Assembly (NCBI GenBank): GCA_910589415.1
Contig: OU342630.1
Location: 70,614,186-70,678,185, forward strand
Direction of reading: 5' to 3'
DNA from: Malachius bipustulatus
Taxonomy: Eukaryota; Arthropoda; Insecta; Coleoptera; Melyridae
DNA: 64,000 nt
This document shows positions 1-12,760 of the stretch, one piece after another (position 1 is the stretch's first letter; each line of letters starts with the position of its first letter). Both the position numbers and the translations under genes were made by a program. The notes under the pieces are model-generated. The model saw only the letters and a program-made list of their open reading frames with translations. It did no database searches and had not been told where the DNA came from.

Positions 1-502
1 TTTCAATTAAAGTATCAAAGTAAGAAAGTTCGGAGAGAAAGAAAAAGTTCCTTAAATGGCTCCTTTTTAAATCAAGAGTAAAAAAGTTTGTCTAAAAAAT
101 AGCAACTTTTCAGCCAATTTGACAAAATCTGCCCAGCATTCAAATATTAGAGAGAGAAAATTTACCAAACAACTAACAATAAGTACCAAAATATTTTAAT
201 ATGAGTAAATATCTGAGAACTGATTTATAATCTAACAAAACAAATTTGGGTTCAAGCAGGTAATCGAACTAAAAAGTTCAAAACATCACATAATACCTAA
301 TCTAGCCTCAACATGAAGCAACAATAACATTTTAATAAATATAAGAACAAGTAGGCCTAAATAAGAAATAATAGTATCATAGTTATATTAGACAACAATT
401 AATCACTTCTACAAGCTCATATATTATAATAAACACAGTCAAATTCGATTCACATTTTAATAATTATTATTATTATAACTTAGGGCAGTGTGTGGTAAAT
501 TT

Positions 503-758
503 TCAGTCAAATACTGCAGCCCAGCAGGAGAGGAAGTTGAGGAAATGTTTTGATTCCTTCTTGGTGGTGCGAGTACTGTACTCTGGCCTGAGAGATCTCG
601 AAGCGATTTCACCCTGATTCGGTTTTCTTCTTCTGTGACTCGCGGGGGAGCAGCAGCCGTCCGTCGACACAGTCACCTTCACGTCTGTGATGGCCTCTTT
701 GATATGTTGGAGAATTTGTTTCCACCTTTCCTCTGATATTCGATTCCTTTGTTGGGAT
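503..758 (-). CDS. Putative terminal coding exon of an unknown gene (gene A)
   Basis: Seen: a minus-strand open segment ends in TGA (505-503). It begins after a good acceptor, a T-rich tract ending TTTCATTAG with AG at 760-759. The first base completes a split codon and the remaining frame gives 84 residues. It opens with SQQRNRISEERWKQ and an amphipathic-looking stretch (ILQHIKEAITDVKV), continues through a basic Ser/Arg-rich part and ends ..CWAAVFD. Base composition is clearly richer in GC than its surroundings. Inference: this is the last exon of a minus-strand gene. Its entry phase matches the exit phase of the exon at 9131-9291 (AG + A gives Arg). I do not recognise the protein. An ATTAAA-like polyadenylation signal lies near 455 on the minus strand. 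It could still be a chance open frame. Confidence 0.42.
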
Positions 759-2582
759 CTAATGAAACGAAAAATAAAATAAAAAATAAACCAAAATTGC
801 ATGAGGGAAAACATAATAATTAAATTCCTTTATCTGTACTGTAAAGGTAAATAGTCGCTGGAGTTATTTTTGAGTTAGTGTGGTTTTTTCATGCAACTTC
901 AGACGACAAATACAAGTTCACCAATTTGTTTAAAATGTGAAAAACCTACCATAAAGTTTACTGGTAATTTCTTTCTTGTGTTACATTATCTAATCAAAAA
1001 CGTTCCGAGAATTATATGAATGAACTAAACTTGATTTGTAAGATATACTGGAAACTATGATAGCGTTGTTTCACCTTTGTTGAGGCTCATCAGTCAGCTA
1101 TACTTAATAAGTATCTGCAGAGAGTAAAGAGTTAAAGACTTTCATCTCCGACCCGCCAATGAGACAAGAAATTGCTTCCAAGGGACAAATTTAAAGAGTA
1201 ACAATAAGGTAGACTTATACTATTGAGGAGTTAGGAATTATTATTGTTAATACCTTTACAAAATACATGCATGTGGAGTGAGTTCCGAAGTGTAATATGA
1301 ATCTAAGCATCCATTTTTTAATCAAGTTGAAAAACAATTTCAACAATGTTAAGACAATAGTTGAAAAACGAGGAAAAACAAAAGAAACCACTGTATATGC
1401 ACGTTGTTCTTGGAACATTTTTGATAACGCTGGGGCCTATTCCACAATAAAAACTTTTGCAGTTTTCACTTTGCATTTTAAGAAAACAATAAAATTTGTC
1501 TTAAATTATTATCAAAAAATTGTAGTCTTTTTTTATATTACACAGCAGTGCTAAAGCGTTAGTTAACTGATTGTGTAAGGAAGTTTCCTACTTTGCGAAA
1601 AAAATAAAAGTGAAAAAGAATAAGTTGCGAATTTTTTTTGTGGAATAAGGTCTTGGTATCAGATAAACGAGAAAGTTATTAAAAACTTGTTTTTCACTTG
1701 TGACTTTTTACCTTGCGGTACTGATATCGTAAAGTGATCCCGGGATTCAAAAATAAAAAATATATCACATGATAATCTCTGATTACGGCATTTCAGAATC
1801 ATCCTGTATATATGCAAGCTTTTTTAAGCAACAATTATTACAATAAGCCAGCTTAAATAGTTACGCAGGTAGTGAAAAATTATTATTTTATGAAGGTAGC
1901 ATAATGATGAAGGTATTTAAGACGACTGCTCTATCGTGTCCCATACCTATAACTTGGGCCTATACCTTATTTTATGGAGAGCCTGAAGGTGGTATGAAAA
2001 AATATTTCGAATCAATGTTGTTCCGGACAATAGGATCTTCTTACGTAAATACTAATTGCAAAATGGCCAAACATGTATGTTCACGGCTAGAATATTTATT
2101 ACAAATATTTTACTGCATGTCAAATTATTGGTCTCCGATACCATGTTTCGGATTTATTGGTCCCCTTCAGCGAAAAATAGCTCAATTTTATTAACATAGT
2201 TGTTCGAGCAATTTTTCACACCAGAAACTGATAGGTATTCGAAGCCCTTATAAGGATGGTAATAAATAGGCAAGGCTAGGAGGACATGATCGCCCCTAAA
2301 CACGCTAATACTGAAGATGGGGGAATGAGATATGATGAGCGAAACTTCATATAGCAAACGCGGTGGAATTGATTCTGCTTTATGCAGCACCTGTGTGACA
2401 GGGAGTGACGAGAGTAATGACATACGAGGTAATTCTGGAAAGCATGTCGAGTTGAAAGCACGTAGGCTCACAACTGGCGAAGAGCGTGGTGTCCATCAGG
2501 AAAGAAGCAAAAAACACCAACATTGGGAAGATAACACCAAAAGAGAGAATGGACTCGGACCCTGGTACCAGTGATTGAGCTA
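759..2582. other. Non-coding, probable intron sequence
   Basis: AT-rich sequence with only short open frames that lack recognisable domains or composition bias. Apart from the weak hammerhead-like core near 1.05-1.10 kb I see no RNA gene or complete element. Confidence 0.4.
1053..1098 (-). other. Degenerate hammerhead-like core
   Basis: The minus strand carries CTGATGA, a G-U-closed stem II (GCCT/AGGT) and GAAAC in the right order and spacing. Stem III and stem I pair poorly, with mismatches at the first stem I position. It may be a decayed relative of the motif at 42846-42892 or chance. Confidence 0.15.
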
Positions 2583-2629
2583 TGGGTTGGAAGGAGGTAC
2601 TCTCGATCATCCCACGCACAGATCTTCTC
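2583..2629 (+). repeat. Left target-site duplication of LINE fragment
   Basis: Starts TGGGTTGGAAGGA and ends CACAGATCTTCTC. The same sequence recurs at 3061-3112 with a 5-base TGTTT insertion. The two copies bracket the LINE 3' end. Confidence 0.7.
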
Positions 2630-3060
2630 TTGAAAGACCTTCATTGAGGGACCCTCGAGAAACAGAGCTAAAAAGCTACTGGAACTCAAAAGGACTGACC
2701 TAAGGGCCCTAATAGGCCTATACACAGGACACTGCAAAGTGAACCACCACTTACACAGGATGAATCTAGCCGATAACGCAGATGTCGCCTGTGTTTGGAG
2801 GATGTAGAAACAGCAGAGCATGTTCTATGCAACTGCCCCGCCTTGGGAAGAACCAGGCACTCAACGTTCGGAAAAGTACTTCTCTCTCCGAGAGACCTGG
2901 ATACATTCACACCATCTAAGGTCATTAGCTTTTTAAAAAGCAGTGGCCTGATAGAGTGGATGTAAATTACTTAGGTATGAGCCACAATAGACCGCTTGGT
3001 CGCAGTGGAGGTGTCACTAATCGACCCACTCATTATATAACTAAACTAAACTAAACTAAA
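2630..3060 (+). pseudogene. 5'-truncated LINE, C-terminal zinc-finger end
   Basis: Plus-strand frames encode a LINE ORF2 C terminus: a TDLRALIGLYTGHC block, then a cysteine/histidine cluster (CRLCLEDVETAEHVLCNC), ending LKSSGLIEWM and TAA. A single-base deletion near 2781 separates the two frames, so it is dead. The 3' end is a short (CTAAA)n run at about 3038-3059. The block resembles the region after RNase H in I, LOA and Jockey-type LINEs. Flanking direct repeats of about 50 bases mark it as a target-primed insertion. It lies between exons of putative gene A, antisense to them. Confidence 0.75.
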
Positions 3061-3112
3061 TGGGTTGGAAGGATGTTTGGTACTCTCGATCATCCCACGC
3101 ACAGATCTTCTC
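3061..3112 (+). repeat. Right target-site duplication of LINE fragment
   Basis: Near-identical to 2583-2629 apart from a 5-base indel, and immediately after the (CTAAA)n tail. Confidence 0.7.
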
Positions 3113-5823
3113 AGGACATGGGTGCTGCGGCACTTACCTGAAGAGGATCGGTAGAGTCGAGACGGATAAACATTTTTTTGTTCTATCCAAGTACGGACAC
3201 CCCGGATCACACGATAATTGAATGTCAGAAATGAGCCGAACAACGGGCAAAGGTAGAAACTGCGACACGATGTCAGATAAGAACCGAGGACATGGTCACG
3301 ATAATGTATTGTTGGCAAATAATTGGTATAATTTTACCTGGTGTTTTCTTATACGAGAGAGATAATGAAAGAGAAGCTAGAGGAAAAGAGAGTGGGAAAG
3401 GTAAACCAATGAAAAACCCGACACGATAGAAACCACAACATGGTATTGCCGGGACGAGGTCAGAAGATCGGAGGAGTTGTGCAGGTAGAACCATGAGCTG
3501 TATCAAGCATTTCTCCTCCACAAGAAAAATCTGACCCAAAAATAAGTTTTTAGGAGGTAATTCAAAAAATGTTGCGAATTTCGGGATTCGATTTGGGGCA
3601 ATTAGAAGAGGATCATAAAATTAAATAAAAAACGGTTTGAAACTTAAAAAAAATTGTTAATAAATCGCTCATTTTGTCTTTTTGCTCTTGTACCCAAAAA
3701 TAACCGCTCCGGATAGTGGAAGTCGAGGGCGCACTTACCGAAAATAGGATTTTGTCTTCCTCAAGTGGCCAAGCGGGCTAGAGATGGGGAAATATGATCC
3801 AAAAATTGGTTCTTACTAAGTTAGTATTGCGAAAACTGTTATGGACTTCGGGATGCAATTTGCAAAGGGTATTGAAAAATAAAAAATAAAAATTAAATTA
3901 AAAAAAATTGGGGCAAGTGTGTTAAATATCCCATTTTTGAGAAAATGACCAAAATCGTTTTCTGATGACTCAAAAATCGATCTAAGGGTAACTTCTTAAT
4001 ATTTTTCAAAAAGATTCTCGTTTCTTATTCAACTAATTTTTTTGAAAAATTAGGATCGGTATCAGGAATTTATTTAAGAAATAGCTAATGTACCTATTAA
4101 GATAATTAATATTTTCGGGATTCAGGGTACATTTTTTTGACAACATTCCAACCTCTTAGAAATAAAAAAAAAACAGGGGGCAAGGAAGTAAAGGAAAAAG
4201 GAACTGAAAATTCCTTTTATTTCACGTCAACACTACGACAGATAATTACACCTTGTTGAAGGGACCTTTTTTCATAGGTTTTGAGTTGCTTTTTCGGATG
4301 TTTCCCATGATTTTTCATACCGAATTACACGAAAAAACAATATGGCGGTCATAAGAAAAGCAAAAATTGACCATGGAAACTCTGGAATCTAGTCAGCTTT
4401 GGAAAATTTAAAAACGTCATATGGATAAATGGCATGACGACTCGCTTAAATCTATAAAAACTAATTGCTATATTTTAGTAATAAATATTTTTTTTTTAAA
4501 TCACAGAAGGAGACTAATAAATTCGGAACATGAGCTCAGGATCCAGTTTGCATATTAAAAATTAGCTTGGCGTCATAATCCTGCATATAGATTGTCGTCC
4601 ATGTTGAAATTAGTACCTAATTATAAAAAAATTACATTTTATCGTAGCACTTTCAAGGTATAATAAGGTACAGGTCCAAGTTATATGGGACTCCTGGTAC
4701 GTAGGTATACTGTTAGCGATATAAATGAGATATAATTAATGATTTTAATGGCCCTTTTATGAAAACAACTACATAGCAAAACATCAAAACATTTAGTCCA
4801 CATTTATTATATTCACATACCTGTAAATGTAAATGTTTTCACAACTAGTTTTAAATAATATTTACCTATGTATTTATGCGTAGTGAGATAGGTTCGAGCT
4901 TCTGTAATACCGACGTTGTAGATTTTGGACTATAGACTTTTTATCTTAAATTTATTTTACTATGACTGGCTTACAAATTACAAAATGCACACTACTAAAA
5001 TTTTTGAATGCGGAAATCACATACGTGCTTATTTATGATGTCAACCTACACTTTCTTCAAATTTTATCAAGTCGGGTCCAATATTTTATCATTTGACCAC
5101 GGAACTATTTAAAAATTCTACGAAATCTATAGTTTTGGTAGGTAACGTCGTTTCACGTTTTTAATAAGCGACACATCAGACTATATTTAGGAACAGAAAA
5201 GTAATGTTCAAGTAGTCACCTGCCTAGGTATCACAGAAATGATAAATCTTTATCTTTATCCTGTTACGTAGGTTCGTAACTTTTTTTAAGATACAATTAT
5301 TGATCTTATTAACTATCGTTCTATTTATATTTATATTTACCCGATAGCGGTATATTAATTTTCTATAAATAGTTTGTCTCATTAAGATAATTATTCCATA
5401 CAAAGATAAGAGTATAAATTATGACCCATTTTTATATACGTGTCTAATCATTTCCTAAATTCAAGATAAATAATCTTGTGAGTAGGTACTAAGGACTTAT
5501 TCATTTATCAGGGCAATAAGTACATAGTACCTAATACTTAATGGATATACAGGGGGTTGTGTAACTGCGGACAGCCTAAATCGAACGTCATGTATTTTAA
5601 TCATAAAAGAGAGAATAAATTTTTTTCAAGATCAGCTTAGAAAATATCTGCAAAAATGTAAAACTAAGTATGCAATAAAAATGTTTTATTCATGCACTAA
5701 CTGAACAACAATTTTGGAAAAGTTTTCTAAACAAGGCCTGATCTTGAATTTCTCTCTTTTATGCTTAAAATACGATTTTATACATGACGTTTCATTTTGG
5801 CTGTCCAGTTACCAAACATCTTG
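3113..5823. other. Non-coding stretch, nothing recognised
   Basis: The part to about 3540 is richer in GC and may belong to an old repeat. One strong minus-strand donor-like site (TCTTCAG|GTAAGT near 3138) sits there, without a convincing exon. The rest is AT-rich and holds no element with clear ends. Confidence 0.35.
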
Positions 5824-6540
5824 TATAGGGTGTATCATAATTATACCGACAAACTTTTAGGGGTAGTAGGGGACGTCAAAACAAACATTTTATCTCATTC
5901 ATAAACATTTTGTAAAAAAAGAATCGTTTTCGAGCTACAGGATGTTAAAATTCAGAAAAATATATAACAGTTTTTGGTTATAGCTCGTATAAATTTGAGC
6001 CGATTTTGATGATGATGAAATTCAGCATCAAAAATAAACAAACAAAGTTCTTTGATTTTACTATTTCAGCTTTTGCAGATGTCTTCCAGTGGCGTAGATA
6101 TTACTACCTTTTACGCCACTGGTGTAAAAACAATAAAGGAAAAAACAAAAAAGTATTCTATAATTTTCTCATACTGCGCACCGTTTTTAAGATAATTGAA
6201 GTCTTCCAAGATAATGTTGGGCCATTTACGCAAAATTATTGATTTCATTAAAAGTTATCCGAGAGAATTTTTATATGAGCAAACTTCAAGTATCTCAAAA
6301 ACGGTGCGCCATGTGGAAAAACTGTGGGATACTTTGTTGTTCTAAAATGCTGTTTTTTATTTGCAACTCTGCCAGTAGCGTAAAAGATAGGGAGTAAAAT
6401 TATAACGCAAAAAGTATTTTATTTTTATTTTAACATCCTGTATCTTGAAAACAAATCGTTTTTGGCCAATGTTTATCGAGAACAAAACAGTTTGTTTTGA
6501 CACCCCCCCCCCCTTCTACCTCTAAAAGTGGAATTCCAGG
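5824..6540. mobile_element. Foldback element with imperfect terminal inverted repeats
   Basis: The left arm (about 5850-5970: TTTTAGGGGTAG, GTCAAAACAAAC, ACAGGATGTTAAAAT) reappears inverted at about 6410-6535. The right arm has an expanded run of C. The centre holds a second, weaker inverted pair around GTGGCGTAG. No transposase frame, so non-autonomous. Confidence 0.6.
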
Positions 6541-7190
6541 AAGGATGGCGGAGAGTATATTAATAAGCTAAGCTATGAGCTATTACTCTCTTGAATAAAG
6601 GGCAGCTTGACTATGTCAACGAGGCTACTGAATTTCTTAAATACCTACTATATCAAAATCAGCGTGCGTGTTACTAAAAATAATTCAGTTTTCGTAAATT
6701 CTACCGAGGGGAAGTATTACGTATGAAAGAGAGGGTGGCATTTTGCAAAGAGTGAGCAACAAAAAATAAAATAACGGGGTCATGGCATATGTCGAGGGAA
6801 CATTCGAACTACTCACTTCACTTCTTGAAATATCTGAACTCGAACTTCCGGATAGATTTTGTAAATAAAAATAAAATAAAACAATAATCACCATATATTT
6901 AATAATACGACAGAATGCGACAGAGAACCCAGTCTTATTAGAAATGAAAGTGCTAATTAAAAAAAGTTGTTTGTTTAGGATTGTGTTAAATTGTTGATAC
7001 ATTTCTGTTGCAATTTCAAAGCTATTCTTAGTCGATGATTTGAAAAAATTAAATAAGAGCTAGAGATTACAACGCAACCATAACCTGAATTTAAATTTAA
7101 GAGATTTATTTGAAGTTTACTGTCAAATAAATTGTAGTAGACACCATGTATCTAAAATATTTCTATATTGCTAGCGTCCGTAAATGGAAG
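6541..7190. other. Non-coding stretch, nothing recognised
   Basis: AT-rich, with short open frames only. No inverted repeat ends or splice-bounded coding segment seen. Confidence 0.3.
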
Positions 7191-7254
7191 TGCCACGGAC
7201 ACATTGGGACAGCAAACGACTATCTCTATCTGCTTGTTAGAGTACCTCGACCCG

Positions 7255-7480
7255 TTGTGCGCAAGTCACGAGTCAGGTGGTCGAATCTGATGGCTTGTAG
7301 GCGTGTTCAATTCCCAGACATGCGCGTGGGACTCGACATTCATTCGACGAGAGAAAAATAGAAAGATGTTTGTACCCAGGTATTTCCCTCCATCTCCAGA
7401 CCCCCCCCCTAGCAATATAAGTAGTAGTATTATATATATGGTAGACGTAGACAATCTCGTTCATTAACAACTTCGCTCTC
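7255..7480 (+). repeat. Possible tRNA-derived SINE
   Basis: A box A-like AGTCAGGTGGTCGA and, about 25 bases later, a box B-like GTGTTCAATTCCC resemble an RNA polymerase III split promoter. A unique-looking body with a run of C follows. There is no cloverleaf, so it is not a working tRNA. The 3' end is not defined. Confidence 0.35.
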
Positions 7481-7744
7481 ACTCTTCCATGGCCCACTGT
7501 CAGTGTATTTTTTGCTCACTCTTTTAGAATCTATGTACAAAGGAAAACCTCCATAGTTTTAATTGCGAGAAAATGAATTAATTAATTACTTGATAATTTC
7601 AAAATTACTGGAAATTCAATAAAATCCGTCATTTCAAAAACATTTATGTTCGCTCGCACCATAATCCAGTTGTACCAAGCAAATAGAGGTTTTTTCTTGA
7701 CGAAAATAGTAACGGAATACCGCTGGTGCCGCAGAACAGCCCTC

Positions 7745-8300
7745 AGATCCTAACTCCACAGTTTTATACTCGAGCTTACCATTTTCTTTATTTTTTTATT
7801 GACTATCTTAGTGCAAAAAATCGCATTTTGTCCTTACAAAATTTATCTGCTTATAAAAGAAAAACTAAGGATACTCTAAAATTTCAACCCAATGGACGAA
7901 TTGTAGATAATTAATATACGAAGAAAAAGAGAGCTGAAACAACCATATTTTATATAGGTTCATTATTTAAAGAGAACCCCCCCTCAAAAAAGCAAGGGTT
8001 TTTTTTTTTGTAGCGTCGCCGTTTTTTGAGGTGCAGTGCAGGATCTTACGTTACGAATTATTGAAAAAAAAACTATTTTTATTTTTTTTTGTTGTCTCTT
8101 TAACGAAAGGATCTTAATCATTTTCTTCGTATTTTAACTCTCTATAATTCGTCCATTGGGACCCTTTAGATTTCCCCATCACTAGGTATTTCTATTATGA
8201 GCAAAAAACAAAAAAATGCGATTTTTTGCACTTAAGTGTTAATGAAAAACGAAAATGGTAAATTCGAGTAGAGAACTGTGCAGTTAAGACATTTTATATT
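7745..8300. mobile_element. Foldback element with long imperfect arms
   Basis: The left arm at about 7750-7925 (CCACAGTTTTATACTCGAGCTTACCATTTTC, and later CCCAATGGACGAATTGTAGA; broken here for length) reappears inverted at about 8120-8297. The open frame at 7726-7914 lies in an arm and is not a gene. Confidence 0.6.
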
Positions 8301-9130
8301 TTAGGACATAGTTGGACATTTTATTTTTTGGTGTTATGAAGAAACTCAATTTTAAAACACTTTTAGCGTTCATTTTTAATTAATGATTAAATAAATTAAT
8401 GAATAAAAAATAAATCAGATATTTGTTAATATAACCAGATCGAGTAAAAAAATTGCAAATACGGACCTAATTGTTTCACTACGATTTTTTCTTATTATGT
8501 AAATCAATGTTATCAATTTTTTTACGAAAAATTATAGCTACCCACCTCTCTCAGTATGAGAAACAAAATTATATATAATTTGCTAATTTAATGTCGTTAT
8601 ATTTTTTATTCTGAATATATTTATACTGAAAATATCATAAAAGTATTTAATAATTAGATTAACTTTCCCATGTCCAGTCTTATACAACATAAAATTGATA
8701 TTGGAGGAAAATTCTTTATTTTTAATTTTTTGCTTTGTCACAATAATTACAGTAGGTAGGTACTTACACCGAAAAATGGTACCTGCAATAATAATTATTA
8801 TATTCTTCCAGAAAATATAATAAATTATGCATATTTATTAATAAAGGAAATAGTAAGAGGTGAAAGGTATAACATTATGAAAAATTAGAATTATTATATT
8901 TTATTTTAGCCCACTAATTCCAAGCCCATGAATTATTAGTAACAATAGGTAAGTCTAAGTAGGGACGAAGAAACTATTAACCTTTTATAAAAGTTAATTT
9001 TGTAAACTAACTACAACAACCCTTTTATAATATTTGTTATAAATTGAACCGAGGTTCTATTTATAATTTAATGCGACTGAGAAAATCAATACCACCACCA
9101 AACGAAGTATGAAAACTCCAGACAACTCAC
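8301..9130. other. Non-coding, probable intron sequence
   Basis: Very AT-rich with homopolymer runs. It ends at the splice donor of the 9131-9291 exon. Confidence 0.4.
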
Positions 9131-9291
9131 CTGGAATCGTTAAACTGGTAACCATGACTCTGGTTGACGGTGGTGATTGTCGTGCAAGTGGCGGCGCTTT
9201 GCCTGGCGAAGGTCCCCGTTTCGATTTCGGGAGAGGGACTTGCGGTTGCGGGGTCCTGGCTCTTAATCGGGACCACCATTTCTATGAAAAC
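9131..9291 (-). CDS. Putative internal coding exon of gene A
   Basis: Seen: a GC-rich island in AT-rich DNA with an acceptor ATTGCAG|G (AG at 9293-9292) and a near-perfect donor CCAG|GTGAGT (GT at 9130-9129). One minus-strand frame is open for all 161 bases, entering in phase 0 and leaving in phase 2. It encodes 53 residues plus a split codon, starting VFIEMVVPIKSQ, with a Pro/Ser/Thr-rich middle and SHGYQFNDS near the end. Inference: an exon of the same gene as 29271-29371 (exit phase 0) and 503-758 (entry phase matches). The composition suggests a disordered, possibly cytoplasmic tail. I do not recognise the family. The plus strand is also open here (9109-9306), but its splice context is worse. 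Confidence 0.5.
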
Positions 9292-11786
9292 CTGCAATTG
9301 ATATAAAGTTCTAAAGTCTCTTAGTCGAATTTATTGGTAATTGCTATCTTACAATTTATATTTAAAAATATAAAATAAATGTATCCAATAATCACTAAAT
9401 TAATTGAATTTGTCTCTTTACTGGGTAATAATCATTAGGGTTCAGTGAATTTAATAATTAAATGACCCTAGTCTGAGATTTGCAGTAGATATACTCAACG
9501 AAGATGACTGTAGGTGGGGGGTGCGTGATGTCAGAAGATAATGAAAGATAAGTTTTATAAATGACTGATTTGTACCTATGTAGGTGTATACAGGTGAAAA
9601 GGAAGGGACCGATATGATAGACTGTTTTCGTTTACCTACTTTGAAACTTATTTCGTAATGTTTAGAAATTTTATATAGGTATTGTTCAAAGGGATATGAG
9701 CCATTTACTTCGCTAATCTTTAATATCAATTAATAGATGATTGTAAGTGTTATATTACAACAACATTGCACAACATTTGTGGAATTATCTTGATCGTTTT
9801 GCGTATATAAATAAAAACAGAAGGAGCTTTCAAAAGCCATGTTGAATTAGGATAATCTGAGACAATACCAAATTTTATAGGTAGGTACTTCATCCATACT
9901 TAGATGAAAATTAGTTCTGAAATAACTAAAAAAAATTATTACCTACTTCCCTATGTATTCCAAAATGCATGTCCACTTCTCAAATTTTATGCTATACCTA
10001 CCTACAATAATTAATTAAAAATAGGTAAAATTTGCCGTTTCCAAGTCCCCACGTAGACGCAGAAAGATTTTGCTTTTCGAATCATTTAAATTTTCCAACA
10101 CGAAAACATGATTGATAAAAAAAAATCAATTAAATAAAATGTTCAATTTTCTTGATTTATTTTTTGGGCTGCATGGCAATGAGGTAAAATATTATCTTTA
10201 TAAAAATTTATTTTAGACGTTACCGGGGCAATCGGTCCCTTGTTGGCTCTTTATTTCGTCGTTGTATATTCTTCATTTTGTATAAAACTACATATATCAT
10301 AATAAATTAAAAAACTTTTAAATCATGTTTTCAAATTATTTAAATAATATGAGGTTTAATTTGCCAGTAAGTTTAAAAAGCTAGCACCGGTGAAGATATT
10401 ATGAACTCCTGCAGATTCAGGAATATCGAGTAAAGAGCTGGCAGATAACTTTTCGAACCTCGGGGTACAGAAAAACAAATCAAAGCTACTAAAGAATGAA
10501 CCCAAAAAGGTTTAGAGAAGCATCATAGGAGACAACAACGGTACGCAGACTGTTCTTAGCAGGTTTGGAGAGAAACAGTCTGGGGGAGCGTTGACTCACC
10601 AGTCTGAACAGGAACTTACAACTATGGGGGGATACTACTAAATACGTGTACGCGAGATATTCTAGCCTGGGAGGTTAGAGACACTAGAAGAGGAATAAAT
10701 AGGATCCTTTCTTGAAAAGAACTTCTGGCCTTTACAGAAAGGTTGCGAAGGTTTGAATAGGAGTTCCCACTCAAGAGAGTGAATGGTGAGGGAATGGAGA
10801 AAGGGGCCCTTGGTGCCCTAATCGCTTTGGGTGCAGATGACATGGCGAAAAGGACGCTTGGTGCCCAAGTCGCCGTAATCCCGTCCCACCATATCCATAA
10901 CTGTATTATAGGCAAAAACCTGATCTATTATATTATCCATTATTATGACAGATCAGGTTTTCGCTTTTTAGAAATCTCCACCTTCGGCAGCCCATCTTTC
11001 GAAATCGTTTTATTATTTGTGTTTGCGCTTGTGGATGTATTTGATCAGGATGACTTGGTTGACATTATAACACTTTTAAATTGAGTGAAACCTAATTTAA
11101 CTTCAAAAACTTCGGTCTCCTTCAACTTTGGTTGGATGCTTTCAATTAAAGTAAAACGCAGTGTTAGATTTACTAACTTTTTCATTATTGAGTAGGTTTC
11201 GGCACAGCAACGGTTTACAAATATTTTTTTATCTGCAGATTAGGATATAAAATAATTGATGTTTATAACTGGGTATTGGTAAATAGCGATAATGCAGATA
11301 AAAATGACTAAAACAACGACAAAAATAAACATTCCATCACTAAAGTGAACAAAAAGACTATCTATAGGATAAATAACAATAATTTATTGTTGCTCAATAT
11401 ATTCATCTCACCATAGAGCATTTTCAAACAATATCCTAGATTAGATGGCCTTGGCCATGCACCAATAATCGGGGAAGTCCCTCAGACGGTTATGAAGCTT
11501 GCTAAAAGGATCGAAGGAACTTTCTCTCTGAAGGAAAGACTTTGTTCCTTCACAACTGTTGGATAAACTCCCACTCATTACATTAGTGGGCCTTTTTAGA
11601 CTAAAACCGTCGAACCCGGTCTAGTTAAATCCACCAGACCCGATTCGGCAGATCCGATCTTTTAAAAAAGTATATAGTTAACGTTATTAAATTTAAAGTA
11701 TTGAAAAATTTTTGTTTAAAAGTTTTTTATTTTCCGTAATATCACGAGAGCATGAATTATCAATTATTATTATCGACAATTTATTG
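9292..11786. other. Non-coding, probable intron sequence
   Basis: Mostly AT-rich. About 10430-10900 is less AT-rich and may be an eroded repeat. At 10915-10961 there is a 12-bp perfect hairpin (AAAACCTGATCT / AGATCAGGTTTT) with a 23-base loop. No domain or element ends recognised. Confidence 0.35.
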
Positions 11787-12530
11787 ATAGTCCAGTAAAA
11801 TTAGGATTTGATAATGCAATCAAAGTGGGAAAAACGGAATTTTGTTTGAGTGTTGAGTGGACGATGATGACTCTAAATCCAAGAATGCGATCTCCTACCA
11901 GTTTTGGAAAGGTCGCCTTTTACGGCATCAATGAACTTTTCATTGAAAAAAGTGTAATAACTTACTTTCCGGAGAAAAAATTCTCTTTTTTCATATTTCG
12001 AGAAAATGTTTTCAATTTGTGTTTCTATTTTTGTATTATGTATGTATAGCCTTGGCTGTGACTTTAAAACTGGAAATTTTTTCAAATTTTTGACTTTTTT
12101 GTTTGTTTCAATTTATAATTGTCAACGCAATTACGAAAATCATAACAGAAAATTATAACTTTACGGAGGCAATTTCCATAAGGATTTTGCGGGGTCCATT
12201 TGTAGAGAATTTTTCTCAATTAATTACCTACCTGTAGTTGAATAACTACTGCAAATATGAAAAAATTGCATGGATCCAAATTTGTAGACAATTTTTTCCT
12301 CCGTAAAGTAAGTTCTTACACTTTATTCGATAAAAAGTTGATTAACGTCGTAAAATGCAAAAAACAAATTCATCCCCTAAAACCAAAATGGGTCATAAAT
12401 CCACAAAGGGTAAGAGATTTTTTTTTGGTTTTAGACTCACCATCGACCATCCTATATCTACGCAAAATTTCGTTTTTCCCGCTTCCATTGGATAATTGAC
12501 TGCATTTTTCGTCTAATTTTACTGGACTAT
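11787..12530. mobile_element. Foldback element, TIR ATAGTCCAGTAAAATTAG
   Basis: The first 18 bases are an exact inverted copy of the last 18 (12513-12530), and weaker pairing continues for over 100 bases inward (GGGAAAAACG, GACGATGATGACTCTAAA). Ends are compatible with a TA target. No coding capacity. Confidence 0.7.
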
Positions 12531-12760
12531 GAGAACGAAATCTTCTTGACAGTATTCCCTATATGCTTCATCTGACTGCTGCTTTGGATAAGGGACAGAA
12601 CTGATACGAGTAGGTATCTAATGGGATCATTTACTATTTTGTTTGTTTTTAAATTGCATTTTGTTACATTCATTCGTAAAGTCTTGAATTTTGTCATAAG
12701 AAGAATCTACGATTCATCAGCTCAAAATGGATCCGGGAGATTAACACTGATTTTAATATA

